This document shows, in pieces, positions 1 through 4,677 of a stretch of 6,057 bases of DNA. The notes below the pieces were generated by a model. It ran no database searches, had not been told where the DNA came from, and saw only the letters and a list, made by a program, of their open reading frames with translations. How positions within the stretch are numbered: the stretch's first letter is position 1; the number at the start of each line of letters is the position of its first letter. The DNA comes from an uncultured Gemmatimonadales bacterium (GTDB taxonomy: Bacteria; Gemmatimonadota; Gemmatimonadetes; Longimicrobiales; Gaopeijiaceae), in the NCBI GenBank assembly GCA_937982605.1, contig CALJLC010000328.1:1-6057 (forward strand). The letters are read 5' to 3'. The position numbers were made by a program, and so were the translations under genes.

Positions 1-492
1 CCCGTACAGCTCCGTGCCTTCGCGCGGGACGAGGTCCAGTTCGAGGCGATGCGGCAGACCTACGTCACCTTCCAGCGCACGATCCACGACGACATGGTCC
101 GGCCCTTCCCGGGTGCGCTCGAGGTCGTCACCGACCTGCGGGCGCGGGGCGCCCGCGTGGGCATCGTGACCAGCAAGGCCGGGGGGATCGCCCGGCGCAC
201 GCTCGAGGTCTGCGGGCTCTGGGAGGTGATGGAGGTCGTCGTCGGGGGCGACCAGGTCACGCGCGGAAAGCCGGATCAGGAGCCGGTGCGAAGAGCCACG
301 GAAGCGCTCGGCGTGGCCTCGACCCCGGAGCGCGTCCTCTTCGTCGGTGACACGCCGCACGATCTCCGGGCGGGTCGGTTGGCGGGAACGAGAACGGCGG
401 CCGTGGGGTGGGGACCCCTCGACCGCCGTGTGCTCCGGGCAGAGTCACCGGATTTCTTCCTCGATCGGATGGAGGACTTACTGCGGATCTGA
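1..492 (+). CDS. HAD-family phosphatase, Gph/PpaX type (5' end missing)
   Basis: This is the C-terminal 163 residues of a haloacid dehalogenase (HAD) superfamily phosphatase; the frame is open from base 1 and ends at TGA 490-492. Three of the four HAD motifs are visible: motif II in GIVTSKAGG, the motif III lysine in RGKPDQEPV, and motif IV in VLFVGDTPHDLRAG with its acidic residues. The DxD motif that carries the nucleophilic aspartate, and the start codon, lie left of the window. The closing stretch (AVGWGPLDRRVL, then SPDFFLDRMEDLL) is typical of phosphoglycolate phosphatase (Gph) and pyrophosphatase PpaX relatives, soluble enzymes that hydrolyse small phosphate esters or pyrophosphate. 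The exact substrate cannot be told from this part. An ATG at 49 is internal: good family-like sequence (FARDEVQFEAMRQTYV) continues upstream of it. The gene converges on the pterin dehydratase gene with a 26-base gap and no clear terminator. Confidence 0.88.
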   Translation, partial: PVQLRAFARDEVQFEAMRQTYVTFQRTIHDDMVRPFPGALEVVTDLRARGARVGIVTSKAGGIARRTLEVCGLWEVMEVVVGGDQVTRGKPDQEPVRRATEALGVASTPERVLFVGDTPHDLRAGRLAGTRTAAVGWGPLDRRVLRAESPDFFLDRMEDLLRI

Positions 493-518
493 GCCGCAGA
501 CCCTCACGAGGCTTCGAC

Positions 519-830
519 TCAGTGCTGCCCGAAGGAAGTCGCGAAGTCGATCTGCTCGGCCAGATCCAGGTCCTTCTCCGTGATCCCGCCCGCGTCGTCC
601 GTGGACAGCGACAGCGTCACCGTGCCGTCACGGACGTCGATGTCCGGGTGGTGCTTGTGGCTGTCCGCCAGGGTCGCGACCCGATTCACGAAGACGATCG
701 AGTCACGGAAGTGGGAGAACTGGAACTCCTTGGTAAGTCGGTTCGACCGGCGCTTCCAGCCGCTCCGGTCGCTCAGCCACCCTCGTATGGACTCCGCGTC
801 CAGCTTCATCGTCGATTCCGCCACCGGCAT
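519..830 (-). CDS. Pterin-4a-carbinolamine dehydratase family protein (PCD/DCoH), divergent active site
   Basis: A 103-residue protein of the PCD/DCoH family. Characterised members dehydrate 4a-hydroxytetrahydropterin, recycling the cofactor of aromatic amino acid hydroxylases. The family pattern is clear along the whole length: a helix with a GW near residue 18, FQF then FVNRVATLAD, the catalytic-type HKHHPDIDV (His58, His60, His61, Pro62), and GGITEKDLDLAEQID. Two positions of the canonical motif differ: the aromatic residue expected after HHP is Asp68, and the third histidine (the STHD position) is Asp78, reading STDD. Activity is therefore uncertain. The frame stays open upstream to 1010, but family similarity begins only near here. 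ATG at 830 is preferred because GGAG lies 8 bases upstream; ATG at 809 (96 residues) is possible but has a weaker site. No dedicated pterin or hydroxylase gene is adjacent. Confidence 0.85.
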   Translation of the reverse strand: MPVAESTMKLDAESIRGWLSDRSGWKRRSNRLTKEFQFSHFRDSIVFVNRVATLADSHKHHPDIDVRDGTVTLSLSTDDAGGITEKDLDLAEQIDFATSFGQH

Positions 831-883
831 CCTGCCAACTCCGTCCTGAGAACACTCGGGGGGGAGGGCCCCGTCCCATCCCA

Positions 884-907
884 ACGCGGGTCTCCATCGA
901 CCCGCGT
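884..907. repeat. Perfect 9-bp inverted repeat in intergenic region
   Basis: ACGCGGGTC and GACCCGCGT flank a 6-base loop (TCCATC) with no mismatch. It lies 54 bases upstream of the pterin dehydratase start, and 40 bases upstream of the -35 box of the tRNA promoter. No T-run follows on either strand, so it does not look like an intrinsic terminator. It could be a 5' leader hairpin of the minus-strand gene or an operator; the sequence alone does not decide. Confidence 0.6.
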
Positions 908-946
908 ACCCGTTCAGACTCCCGAGGATGGCAAACCGTTGAGGGG

Positions 947-975
947 TTGAGAGCCAACAGGGGCTTGGGTAGAAT
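947..975 (+). promoter_or_regulatory. Sigma-70-type promoter for the tRNA-Glu/tRNA-Val unit
   Basis: TTGAGA (947-952) and TAGAAT (970-975) are separated by exactly 17 bases, and each matches the consensus hexamer at four or five of six positions. The -10 box ends 27 bases before the first base of tRNA-Glu, so the transcript would begin near 982 with a short leader. The bases after the -10 box (TTGGGCCC) are GC-rich near the start point, as in stringently controlled stable-RNA promoters; that regulation is inferred. Confidence 0.65.
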
Positions 976-981
976 TTGGGC

Positions 982-1000
982 CCTTCGGAAACGAAGGTTT
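982..1000 (+). other. GNRA-tetraloop hairpin in the tRNA leader
   Basis: CCTTCG, GAAA, CGAAGG form a perfect 6-bp stem closed by a GNRA-class tetraloop, followed directly by TTT and ending three bases before tRNA-Glu. It sits at the predicted transcription start. It could protect the 5' end, position RNase P processing, or act as a weak attenuator; the U-run is too short for a confident terminator. Confidence 0.5.
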
Positions 1001-1002
1001 CC

Positions 1003-1075
1003 GCCCCCATCGTCTAGTGGCCTAGGATATCGCCCTCTCACGGCGAAGACCGGGGTTCGAGTCCCCGTGGGGGTA
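1003..1075 (+). tRNA. tRNA-Glu, anticodon CTC
   Basis: A 73-base cloverleaf. The acceptor stem pairs GCCCCCA (1003-1009) with TGGGGGT (1068-1074), with a G-T pair at the end; the discriminator base is A1075. The anticodon stem is TCGCC/GGCGA around the loop CTCTCAC, placing anticodon CTC at 1037-1039, which reads GAG. The T arm is CGGGG-TTCGAGT-CCCCG (1051-1067). The D-arm region TCGTCTAGTGGCCTAGGATA resembles bacterial tRNA-Glu. CCA is not encoded and must be added after transcription. It is first in a two-tRNA unit. Confidence 0.96.
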
Positions 1076-1085
1076 CTGCCGGGGT

Positions 1086-1111
1086 GGAGGTCCGGCGAGG
1101 GTCGGGCCTCC
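1086..1111 (+). other. Hairpin in the spacer between the two tRNAs
   Basis: GGAGGTCC (1086-1093) can pair with GGGCCTCC (1104-1111) in 8 bp with one G-U wobble and a 10-base loop. It occupies the 48-base spacer between the tRNA genes. A role in processing the shared precursor is possible. No U-tract follows, so it should not end transcription before tRNA-Val. Confidence 0.35.
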
Positions 1112-1123
1112 GCCGCCGCGTCC

Positions 1124-1196
1124 GGTCGCTTAGCTCAGCTGGTAGAGCGCCACGTTCACATCGTGGATGTCGCAGGTTCGAGTCCTGCAGCGACCA
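1124..1196 (+). tRNA. tRNA-Val, anticodon CAC
   Basis: A 73-base cloverleaf. The acceptor stem GGTCGCT (1124-1130) pairs perfectly with AGCGACC (1189-1195), with discriminator A1196. The D arm contains the classic TAGCTCAGCTGGTAGAGC. The anticodon stem CCACG/CGTGG encloses the loop TTCACAT, giving anticodon CAC at 1157-1159, which reads GUG. The T arm is GCAGG-TTCGAGT-CCTGC. CCA is not encoded. It has no promoter of its own that I can see and is probably co-transcribed with tRNA-Glu, 48 bases upstream. Confidence 0.96.
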
Positions 1197-1200
1197 TGCT

Positions 1201-1244
1201 CGAGGCCCCGGGGCCGTCCGGCTCCCGGGGCCTCGTTCGTTCCT
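1201..1244 (+). terminator. Hairpin terminator after tRNA-Val
   Basis: CGAGGCCCCGGG (1201-1212) and CCCGGGGCCTCG (1224-1235) form a perfect 12-bp GC-rich stem with an 11-base loop, followed by the moderately T-rich GTTCGTTCCT. It starts 5 bases after the tRNA-Val 3' end and abuts the stop codon of the convergent gene (1243-1245). It should end the tRNA transcript and may also stabilise or end the minus-strand mRNA, though that side has no U-run. Confidence 0.7.
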
Positions 1245-1719
1245 ACAGGCCGCTGCCCAGCACGCTCCCGGTCAGCTTCTCGAACTCCATGTGGTACGCC
1301 ACGCAGATGACCTCGCGGTCGTCGAGCCGGTTCCACGACTCTTCGCTCGGGTAGATGACCGTGTAGTCGATCACCGAGTCCTCGTAGCTCCTGCCGATGG
1401 CGGCCTCGAAGCGGTCGAAGCAGCCCTGATACGCCAGCTCCTCGACGTTTTCGTCACCCGGCCAGCTCCCGGAGATGTCCCAGAGCGCGTAGACCTCGTT
1501 GTCGTGCGGGTCCGAGCAGGGCACGCCGGGCAGTTCGCTCACGTCGGTGGCGCCGAAGGCGGTGTCGTCGAAGCAGTCGCCGACGTGCATGTCGAAGGCG
1601 TCGACGGCTCCGGCCGACGTGATCGCTCCGGAATCGTCACGGCTCGCGGCCGAGATGATGCCGATTGCGGCGGCCTCGGCGACGACCACAGCGGTCACGA
1701 CGTTCTTTCCTTCCAGCAT
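1243..1719 (-). CDS. Membrane-anchored or secreted protein with Septum_form-like domain
   Basis: A 158-residue protein. Residues about 7-24 form one hydrophobic segment (VVTAVVVAEAAAIGII), a likely membrane anchor or uncleaved signal, so the rest should lie outside the cytoplasm. The soluble part matches the layout of the Pfam 'Septum formation' domain: VGDCFD near residue 46, VPCSDPHDNEVYAL near 67-79, a CFDRFEAAIG block, then YPSEESWNRLDDREVICV and a closing LTGSVLGSG. Four cysteines (49, 68, 100, 139) could form two disulfides. The family is best known from Actinobacteria and is poorly characterised; a direct role in septation is not shown by this sequence. ATG at 1719 is supported by a GAGGGGGAAG ribosome binding site just upstream. 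The gene is single, separated from crcB by a 90-base gap holding a probable terminator. Confidence 0.78.
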   Translation of the reverse strand: MLEGKNVVTAVVVAEAAAIGIISAASRDDSGAITSAGAVDAFDMHVGDCFDDTAFGATDVSELPGVPCSDPHDNEVYALWDISGSWPGDENVEELAYQGCFDRFEAAIGRSYEDSVIDYTVIYPSEESWNRLDDREVICVAYHMEFEKLTGSVLGSGL

Positions 1720-1766
1720 GACTTCCCCCTCGGCGGTCAGGCCGGTGTCGGTGCGCGTACACTTCG

Positions 1767-1796
1767 ACGTTAGGCAGGTCCGGAGCCCGAGGGCAA
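1767..1796 (-). promoter_or_regulatory. Weak candidate promoter for the septum-domain gene
   Basis: On the minus strand TTGCCC (1791-1796) and TAACGT (1767-1772) are 18 bases apart, between the crcB terminator candidate and the gene start at 1719. The -35 match is fair, the -10 match poor (three of six). It is listed because this 90-base gap must hold the promoter if the gene is not read through from crcB. Confidence 0.22.
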
Positions 1797-1798
1797 CG

Positions 1799-1824
1799 AA
1801 AAAACTGCGCTACCCGTCGGGCGC
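1799..1824 (-). terminator. Candidate intrinsic terminator overlapping the end of crcB
   Basis: On the minus strand a run of six T (1799-1804) lies 5 bases past the crcB stop. It is preceded by GCG-CCC-GAC-GGG-TAG-CGC, an imperfect stem of two 3-bp helices with a bulge that includes the stop codon. The T-run is the strongest in the window, but the stem is short, so this is a moderate call for the end of the dehalogenase-crcB transcript. Confidence 0.42.
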
Positions 1825-2196
1825 CACCAGCATCGTGGCCAGCCCGGCGCCGAGCAGCACGGCCACGATCCCGAGCACGACCGAGCCGGCCGCGTACGCT
1901 CCCGCCTGACCGACGGCTCCGGCGCGCGCCATCGCCACCACCTCGTAGCTGAAGGTGCTGAAGGTGGTGAAGGAGCCCAGGAAGCCGACGAGCAGGAGCT
2001 CGCGGGCGTAGGGGCCGGGCGCCCGGCTCTGCAGCCAGACGAAGAGCAGGCCCAGCAGGAAGGACCCCACGACGTTGACCGCGAGGGTGCCCCACGGCGC
2101 CTCGCCGCCGACGAGCGCGCGGACCCAGAGCGTGGCGTAGTAGCGCGCGAGGGCACCCGCCGCGCCTCCCAGGCCGACGACGAGGGCGACCGCCAT
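1810..2196 (-). CDS. crcB: CrcB/FluC fluoride ion channel
   Basis: A 128-residue, almost wholly hydrophobic protein with four predicted membrane helices, the usual Fluc length. These are dual-topology homodimers in the inner membrane that let toxic fluoride leave the cytoplasm. Diagnostic motifs are all present: GGAAGALARYY (10-20), GTLAVNVVGSFLLG (36-49) with the conserved pore Asn41, and GFLGSFTTFSTFSYE (71-85), where Phe79 and Phe82 occupy the positions of the fluoride-coordinating phenylalanines. The start ATG follows directly on the stop of the upstream dehalogenase gene (TGAATG). The bases before it on the minus strand read CACCTCC, the opposite of a ribosome binding site, so translation probably depends on ribosomes finishing the upstream gene. 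There is one crcB copy here, consistent with a homodimer rather than the two-gene heterodimer of some Gram-positives. Confidence 0.95.
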   Translation of the reverse strand: MAVALVVGLGGAAGALARYYATLWVRALVGGEAPWGTLAVNVVGSFLLGLLFVWLQSRAPGPYARELLLVGFLGSFTTFSTFSYEVVAMARAGAVGQAGAYAAGSVVLGIVAVLLGAGLATMLVAPDG

Positions 2197-3141
2197 TCAG
2201 GAGGTGGCCGTCACCGGGCTGGCGGGGGTCAGGAACGCCTCGATCGCCGCGGCGATCTCCTTGGGCGCGTCCTCCTGGATGTAGTGCTTCGCGTCGAGGC
2301 GCTGCACCCGGACATTGGCGAAGGTCTCTCGGAAGCGCTCCATGAAGGGCCGTGAGAACATGGGGTCGTGGATCCCCCAGGTGAGGAGCACCGGCACGTT
2401 CGCCAGCCGTTCCTGCACGTCCCGCTCCAGCCGGGAGAGCCACGAGGAGGCCGCGGTGAGCTGGACCGGGAACTCCGCCGCGCCCATCCGGCTGGACGGC
2501 GTCGGGAGGGCCTCCCGGTAGTGGTCCCGGACTTCCTCGGAGAGCGGGTGCTTCACGCCGATCGGCATGAGCTTCTCGACGAAGAAGTTCCGGTTGACGA
2601 TCTGGCTCTGCATCGGCGCCATCGACATGACGTACGAGAACGCCTTGCCCTGCAGGGAGTCGAGCGGCCAGAACCAGGTGTTGCCCATCACCAGGGCGCG
2701 GACGCGGGGCAGCTCGTCGGCGGCCACGCGGAGCCCGATCGGGCCGCCCCAGTCCTGCCCCATGATCGTAAGGCGCTCGAGGCCCAGGTGGGTCACGAAC
2801 GCGCGGACGATCTCGGCGTGCGCGCCCGGCGTGTAGTCGTACGCGGGGGGCCGCACGGAGAGCCCGAATCCGGGGTAGTCGAGCGCGATGCAGCGGAAGC
2901 GCTTGCGCAGCCGGATGATGATCCCCCGGTACAGGAAGCTCCACGTCGGGTTGCCGTGGAGGCGGAGGATGCGTTCGCCCTGACCCTCGGCCACGGAGTG
3001 GAACGGGCCGACACGGCTCTGGAACCATCGCGAGGCGAAGGGGAAGAGCCGGGAATCCGGGACGAAGGGCGGGACGTGCTGCACGGGGCTGGAGACGGTG
3101 GCTGCCTCGAGTCGGGGTCCTGGCCGGGGGCCGGCCCGCAA
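2197..3141 (-). CDS. Haloalkane dehalogenase-family alpha/beta hydrolase (HLD-III-like)
   Basis: A 314-residue alpha/beta hydrolase with the haloalkane dehalogenase signature. HGNPTWSFLYR (62-72) supplies halide-binding Asn64; DYPGFGLS (88-95) follows; GQDWGGPIGL (128-137) gives nucleophile Asp130 and halide-binding Trp131; WGIHDPMF gives the acid Asp259; KHYIQEDAP gives the base His286. Asp-His-Asp plus Asn-Trp is the arrangement of subfamily III. Such enzymes cleave carbon-halogen bonds, releasing alcohol, halide and a proton in the cytoplasm; the natural substrate is unknown. No ATG starts this frame. TTG at 3141 has GGGAG 8 bases upstream and is preferred. GTG at 3084 (295 residues) keeps the whole fold and has no clear ribosome site; the extra 19 residues (MRAGPRPGPR...) look unlike the family, so the start is uncertain. 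crcB follows with zero spacing in the same operon. Confidence 0.86.
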   Translation of the reverse strand: MRAGPRPGPRLEAATVSSPVQHVPPFVPDSRLFPFASRWFQSRVGPFHSVAEGQGERILRLHGNPTWSFLYRGIIIRLRKRFRCIALDYPGFGLSVRPPAYDYTPGAHAEIVRAFVTHLGLERLTIMGQDWGGPIGLRVAADELPRVRALVMGNTWFWPLDSLQGKAFSYVMSMAPMQSQIVNRNFFVEKLMPIGVKHPLSEEVRDHYREALPTPSSRMGAAEFPVQLTAASSWLSRLERDVQERLANVPVLLTWGIHDPMFSRPFMERFRETFANVRVQRLDAKHYIQEDAPKEIAAAIEAFLTPASPVTATS

Positions 3142-3156
3142 AGGGCGGGCTCCCGG
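3124..3156 (-). other. Structured start region of the dehalogenase mRNA
   Basis: GCCCGC (3134-3139) and GCGGGC (3145-3150) form a 6-bp stem, and CCGGG (3124-3128) can pair with CCCGG (3152-3156) outside it. On the minus strand this places the presumed GGGAG ribosome site in or next to the outer helix and the TTG start at the loop. If the true start is GTG at 3084, the structure is simply in the leader. In DNA this rich in GC, such pairing may be accidental. Confidence 0.35.
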
Positions 3157-3300
3157 GCTGTGGGCCTACGATGGCCGCCGCGGTGCTCCGGGGAAAGGTC
3201 GGCGTGCGCTGCGCGGAGGGTGCCGACCCGGTGGGGGCGCGGTTGTCCCCGCCGCCTGCCCGGACGATCGTGTGGCGACCTCCGACCCGGACTCGCCCGC

Positions 3301-4512
3301 ATGCCGACGACCCGCCGCCCCGTCCTGACCGCCACGGCCCGTCTGCTCGCACTCGTCGCGGTCGCGTCTCCGGTCGCCGTCCGCGCCCAGGCCGCGTCCG
3401 GCCCGACGGGATTCGAAGTGGGGGGGCTGCCGGTGGCGGCCTTCGACTCCGACGAGGGCTTCGGGTACGGCGCGTTCGCGCAGCTCTACGACTACGGCGA
3501 CGGGGAGTACGCGCCGTACCGGTGGTCGCTGCAGCCGACCCTCTACAACACCTCGAAGGGGCGACTCGAGGCCTACGCCTTCTTCGACGCGCCGCACCTC
3601 CTGCCCGGGGGATGGCGACTGAACGGATGGGTGGGATACGAGCGCTTCGTCGCGACTCCCTACTACGGCCTCGGCAACGACGCCCCGTACGACCCGACGC
3701 TCGACGCCGAGGACGGGCCGAACCCGTACTGGTACCGGTTCGGGCGCACCCGCGCCGCCGCCCGTTTCACGCTCCAGTACGGGATCTCGTCGACGCCCTG
3801 GCGGCTGCTCCTCGGCGTCGGGATCGAAGACGTCGACGTGGATCCCCTGCCGCGCGACGAAGGGACGACGCTGTTCGCGCAGGAGTTCGGAGCGGCCAGC
3901 ACCGGGTACGGGTCGAGCTTTCTCCGGGCGGGTCTCGTCCGGGACACGCGCGACCGCGAGACCGGCACCCGCACCGGCTCGTGGTCCGAGTTCCTCGTCT
4001 GGTGGAGTGACGAGTCACTCGCCTCGCATTTCTCCGCCGTCCGCTGGACGCTCACCGACCGGCGCTACTTCACCCTCGCCGAAGGGCTCGTCCTTGCGCA
4101 CCGGATGGCGCTCCAGGGCGTCGACGACGGTGCGCCGCTCCCCGAGCTGACGCGCCTGCAGACGTCGTTTCAACAGCAGGAGGGGCTCGGCGGGGCCAAG
4201 ACCGTGCGGGGCGTGCTCCGCAACCGGTACACCGGCCGGGGCATGTTCGTGTGGAACTCGGAGCTGCGCTGGCGGGCGGCGGACTTCGCCGCGCTGGGCC
4301 GCTCCTTCCACGCGGTGCTCTCGGCGTACCTCGACCAGGGCCGCGTCTGGGCCGGAGGGGTGCGCGCCGACGAGATCTTCTCCGACCTGCATCGGGGCTA
4401 CGGAGGCGGGCTGCGCGTGGGCATGGGCGAGAACTTCGTCGTCGCCTTCGACGGAGGCACGTCGAGCGAGACCGGCCTGCAGATCTACCTCGGGCTCGGC
4501 TACCTCTACTGA
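3301..4512 (+). CDS. Omp85-superfamily outer-membrane beta-barrel protein without POTRA domains
   Basis: A 403-residue outer-membrane protein. The N-terminus is a Sec signal peptide: TTRRP, a hydrophobic core LLALVAVASPVAV, then a likely cleavage after Ala29 (VRA-QA). The rest is alternating polar and aromatic residues typical of transmembrane beta-strands, ending LGLGYLY with a terminal aromatic, as the BAM complex expects. Omp85 (BamA/TamA/D15 surface antigen) hallmarks are LVRDTRDRETGTRTGSWSE (212-230) and the conserved VRG (302-304) of the loop-6 motif. No POTRA repeat precedes the barrel, which is shorter than BamA. Its function (lipid or protein transport, or something else) is not known. 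ATG 3301 is chosen because the signal peptide starts there; the frame is open further upstream but overlaps the dehalogenase and has no secretion logic. No good ribosome site or promoter is visible in the 159-base divergent gap. Confidence 0.85.
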   Translation: MPTTRRPVLTATARLLALVAVASPVAVRAQAASGPTGFEVGGLPVAAFDSDEGFGYGAFAQLYDYGDGEYAPYRWSLQPTLYNTSKGRLEAYAFFDAPHLLPGGWRLNGWVGYERFVATPYYGLGNDAPYDPTLDAEDGPNPYWYRFGRTRAAARFTLQYGISSTPWRLLLGVGIEDVDVDPLPRDEGTTLFAQEFGAASTGYGSSFLRAGLVRDTRDRETGTRTGSWSEFLVWWSDESLASHFSAVRWTLTDRRYFTLAEGLVLAHRMALQGVDDGAPLPELTRLQTSFQQQEGLGGAKTVRGVLRNRYTGRGMFVWNSELRWRAADFAALGRSFHAVLSAYLDQGRVWAGGVRADEIFSDLHRGYGGGLRVGMGENFVVAFDGGTSSETGLQIYLGLGYLY

Positions 4513-4520
4513 GGCACCCG

Positions 4521-4548
4521 GGCTCGACGCCCGGTCCCGCGTCGAGCC
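4521..4548 (+). terminator. Hairpin after the Omp85-family gene
   Basis: GGCTCGACGC (4521-4530) and GCGTCGAGCC (4539-4548) form a perfect 10-bp stem with an 8-base loop, beginning 8 bases after the stop codon at 4510-4512. Only GTTCC follows, so the U-tract is weak. It is likely a 3' mRNA hairpin or terminator for the plus-strand gene. Confidence 0.55.
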
Positions 4549-4587
4549 GTTCCGCCGGTCCCCCGCCCCGCCGGCCGGCCCGGCCCC

Positions 4588-4630
4588 GAAAGAACGAGGG
4601 GGCCGCCGGGCGGACCCGGCGACCCCTTCG
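4588..4630 (-). terminator. Long-stem intrinsic terminator of the OmpA-family gene, probably bidirectional
   Basis: Arms 4595-4610 and 4615-4630 pair over 16 positions with one G-U wobble and one C-A mismatch, closed by the 4-base loop CGGA. On the minus strand the stem is followed at once by TTCTTTC (4594-4588), a reasonable U-tract, and it lies 47 bases past the stop codon at 4678. On the plus strand CTCTCTTGTC follows, so it may also stop transcripts coming from the Omp85-family gene. Confidence 0.7.
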
Positions 4631-4640
4631 CTCTCTTGTC

Positions 4641-4658
4641 CCGGCCGAATCCGGCCGG
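4641..4658. repeat. Small inverted repeat between the gene and its terminator
   Basis: CCGGCC (4641-4646) and GGCCGG (4653-4658) form a 6-bp stem with a 6-base loop, 19 bases past the OmpA-family stop codon (stop at 4678-4680) on the minus strand. With the hairpins at 4521 and 4595 it makes three stems in the 165-base convergent gap. No separate function is evident. Confidence 0.4.
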
Positions 4659-4677
4659 TGTCACCGCAACCGCGACG

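Noticed and set aside
493..518. Terminator between the HAD and pterin dehydratase genes
   Set aside because: Only a 5-bp CTGAG/CTCAG pairing with a long loop spans the junction and no T-run follows.
831..1010. 60-residue N-terminal extension of the pterin dehydratase
   Set aside because: The extension has no family similarity, runs antisense across the tRNA promoter and into tRNA-Glu, and a better ribosome site precedes the ATG at 830.
1003..1200. tRNA genes as an integration site for a mobile element
   Set aside because: No integrase, no repeated tRNA 3' end and no change in gene character are seen on either side.
2197..3141. Fluoroacetate dehalogenase identity for the hydrolase
   Set aside because: The nucleophile motif is GQDWGG with HGNPTW, as in haloalkane dehalogenases, rather than the HGFP and DRGG-type motifs of fluoroacetate dehalogenases.
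2368..3300. Long in-frame extension upstream of the Omp85-family gene
   Set aside because: It is antisense to the dehalogenase with low-complexity composition, and would bury a perfect signal peptide inside the protein.
3142..3300. Fluoride (crcB-type) riboswitch upstream of the dehalogenase-crcB operon
   Set aside because: The conserved riboswitch segments (GGCGATGG-like start and ATGATGCCTAC-like end) were sought on the minus strand and not found; only scattered GC-rich matches occur.
1637..3352. 571-codon open frame on the minus strand
   Set aside because: It overlaps crcB and the dehalogenase in another frame, is dominated by Arg, Pro and Gly, and has no recognisable domain: a shadow typical of GC-rich DNA.
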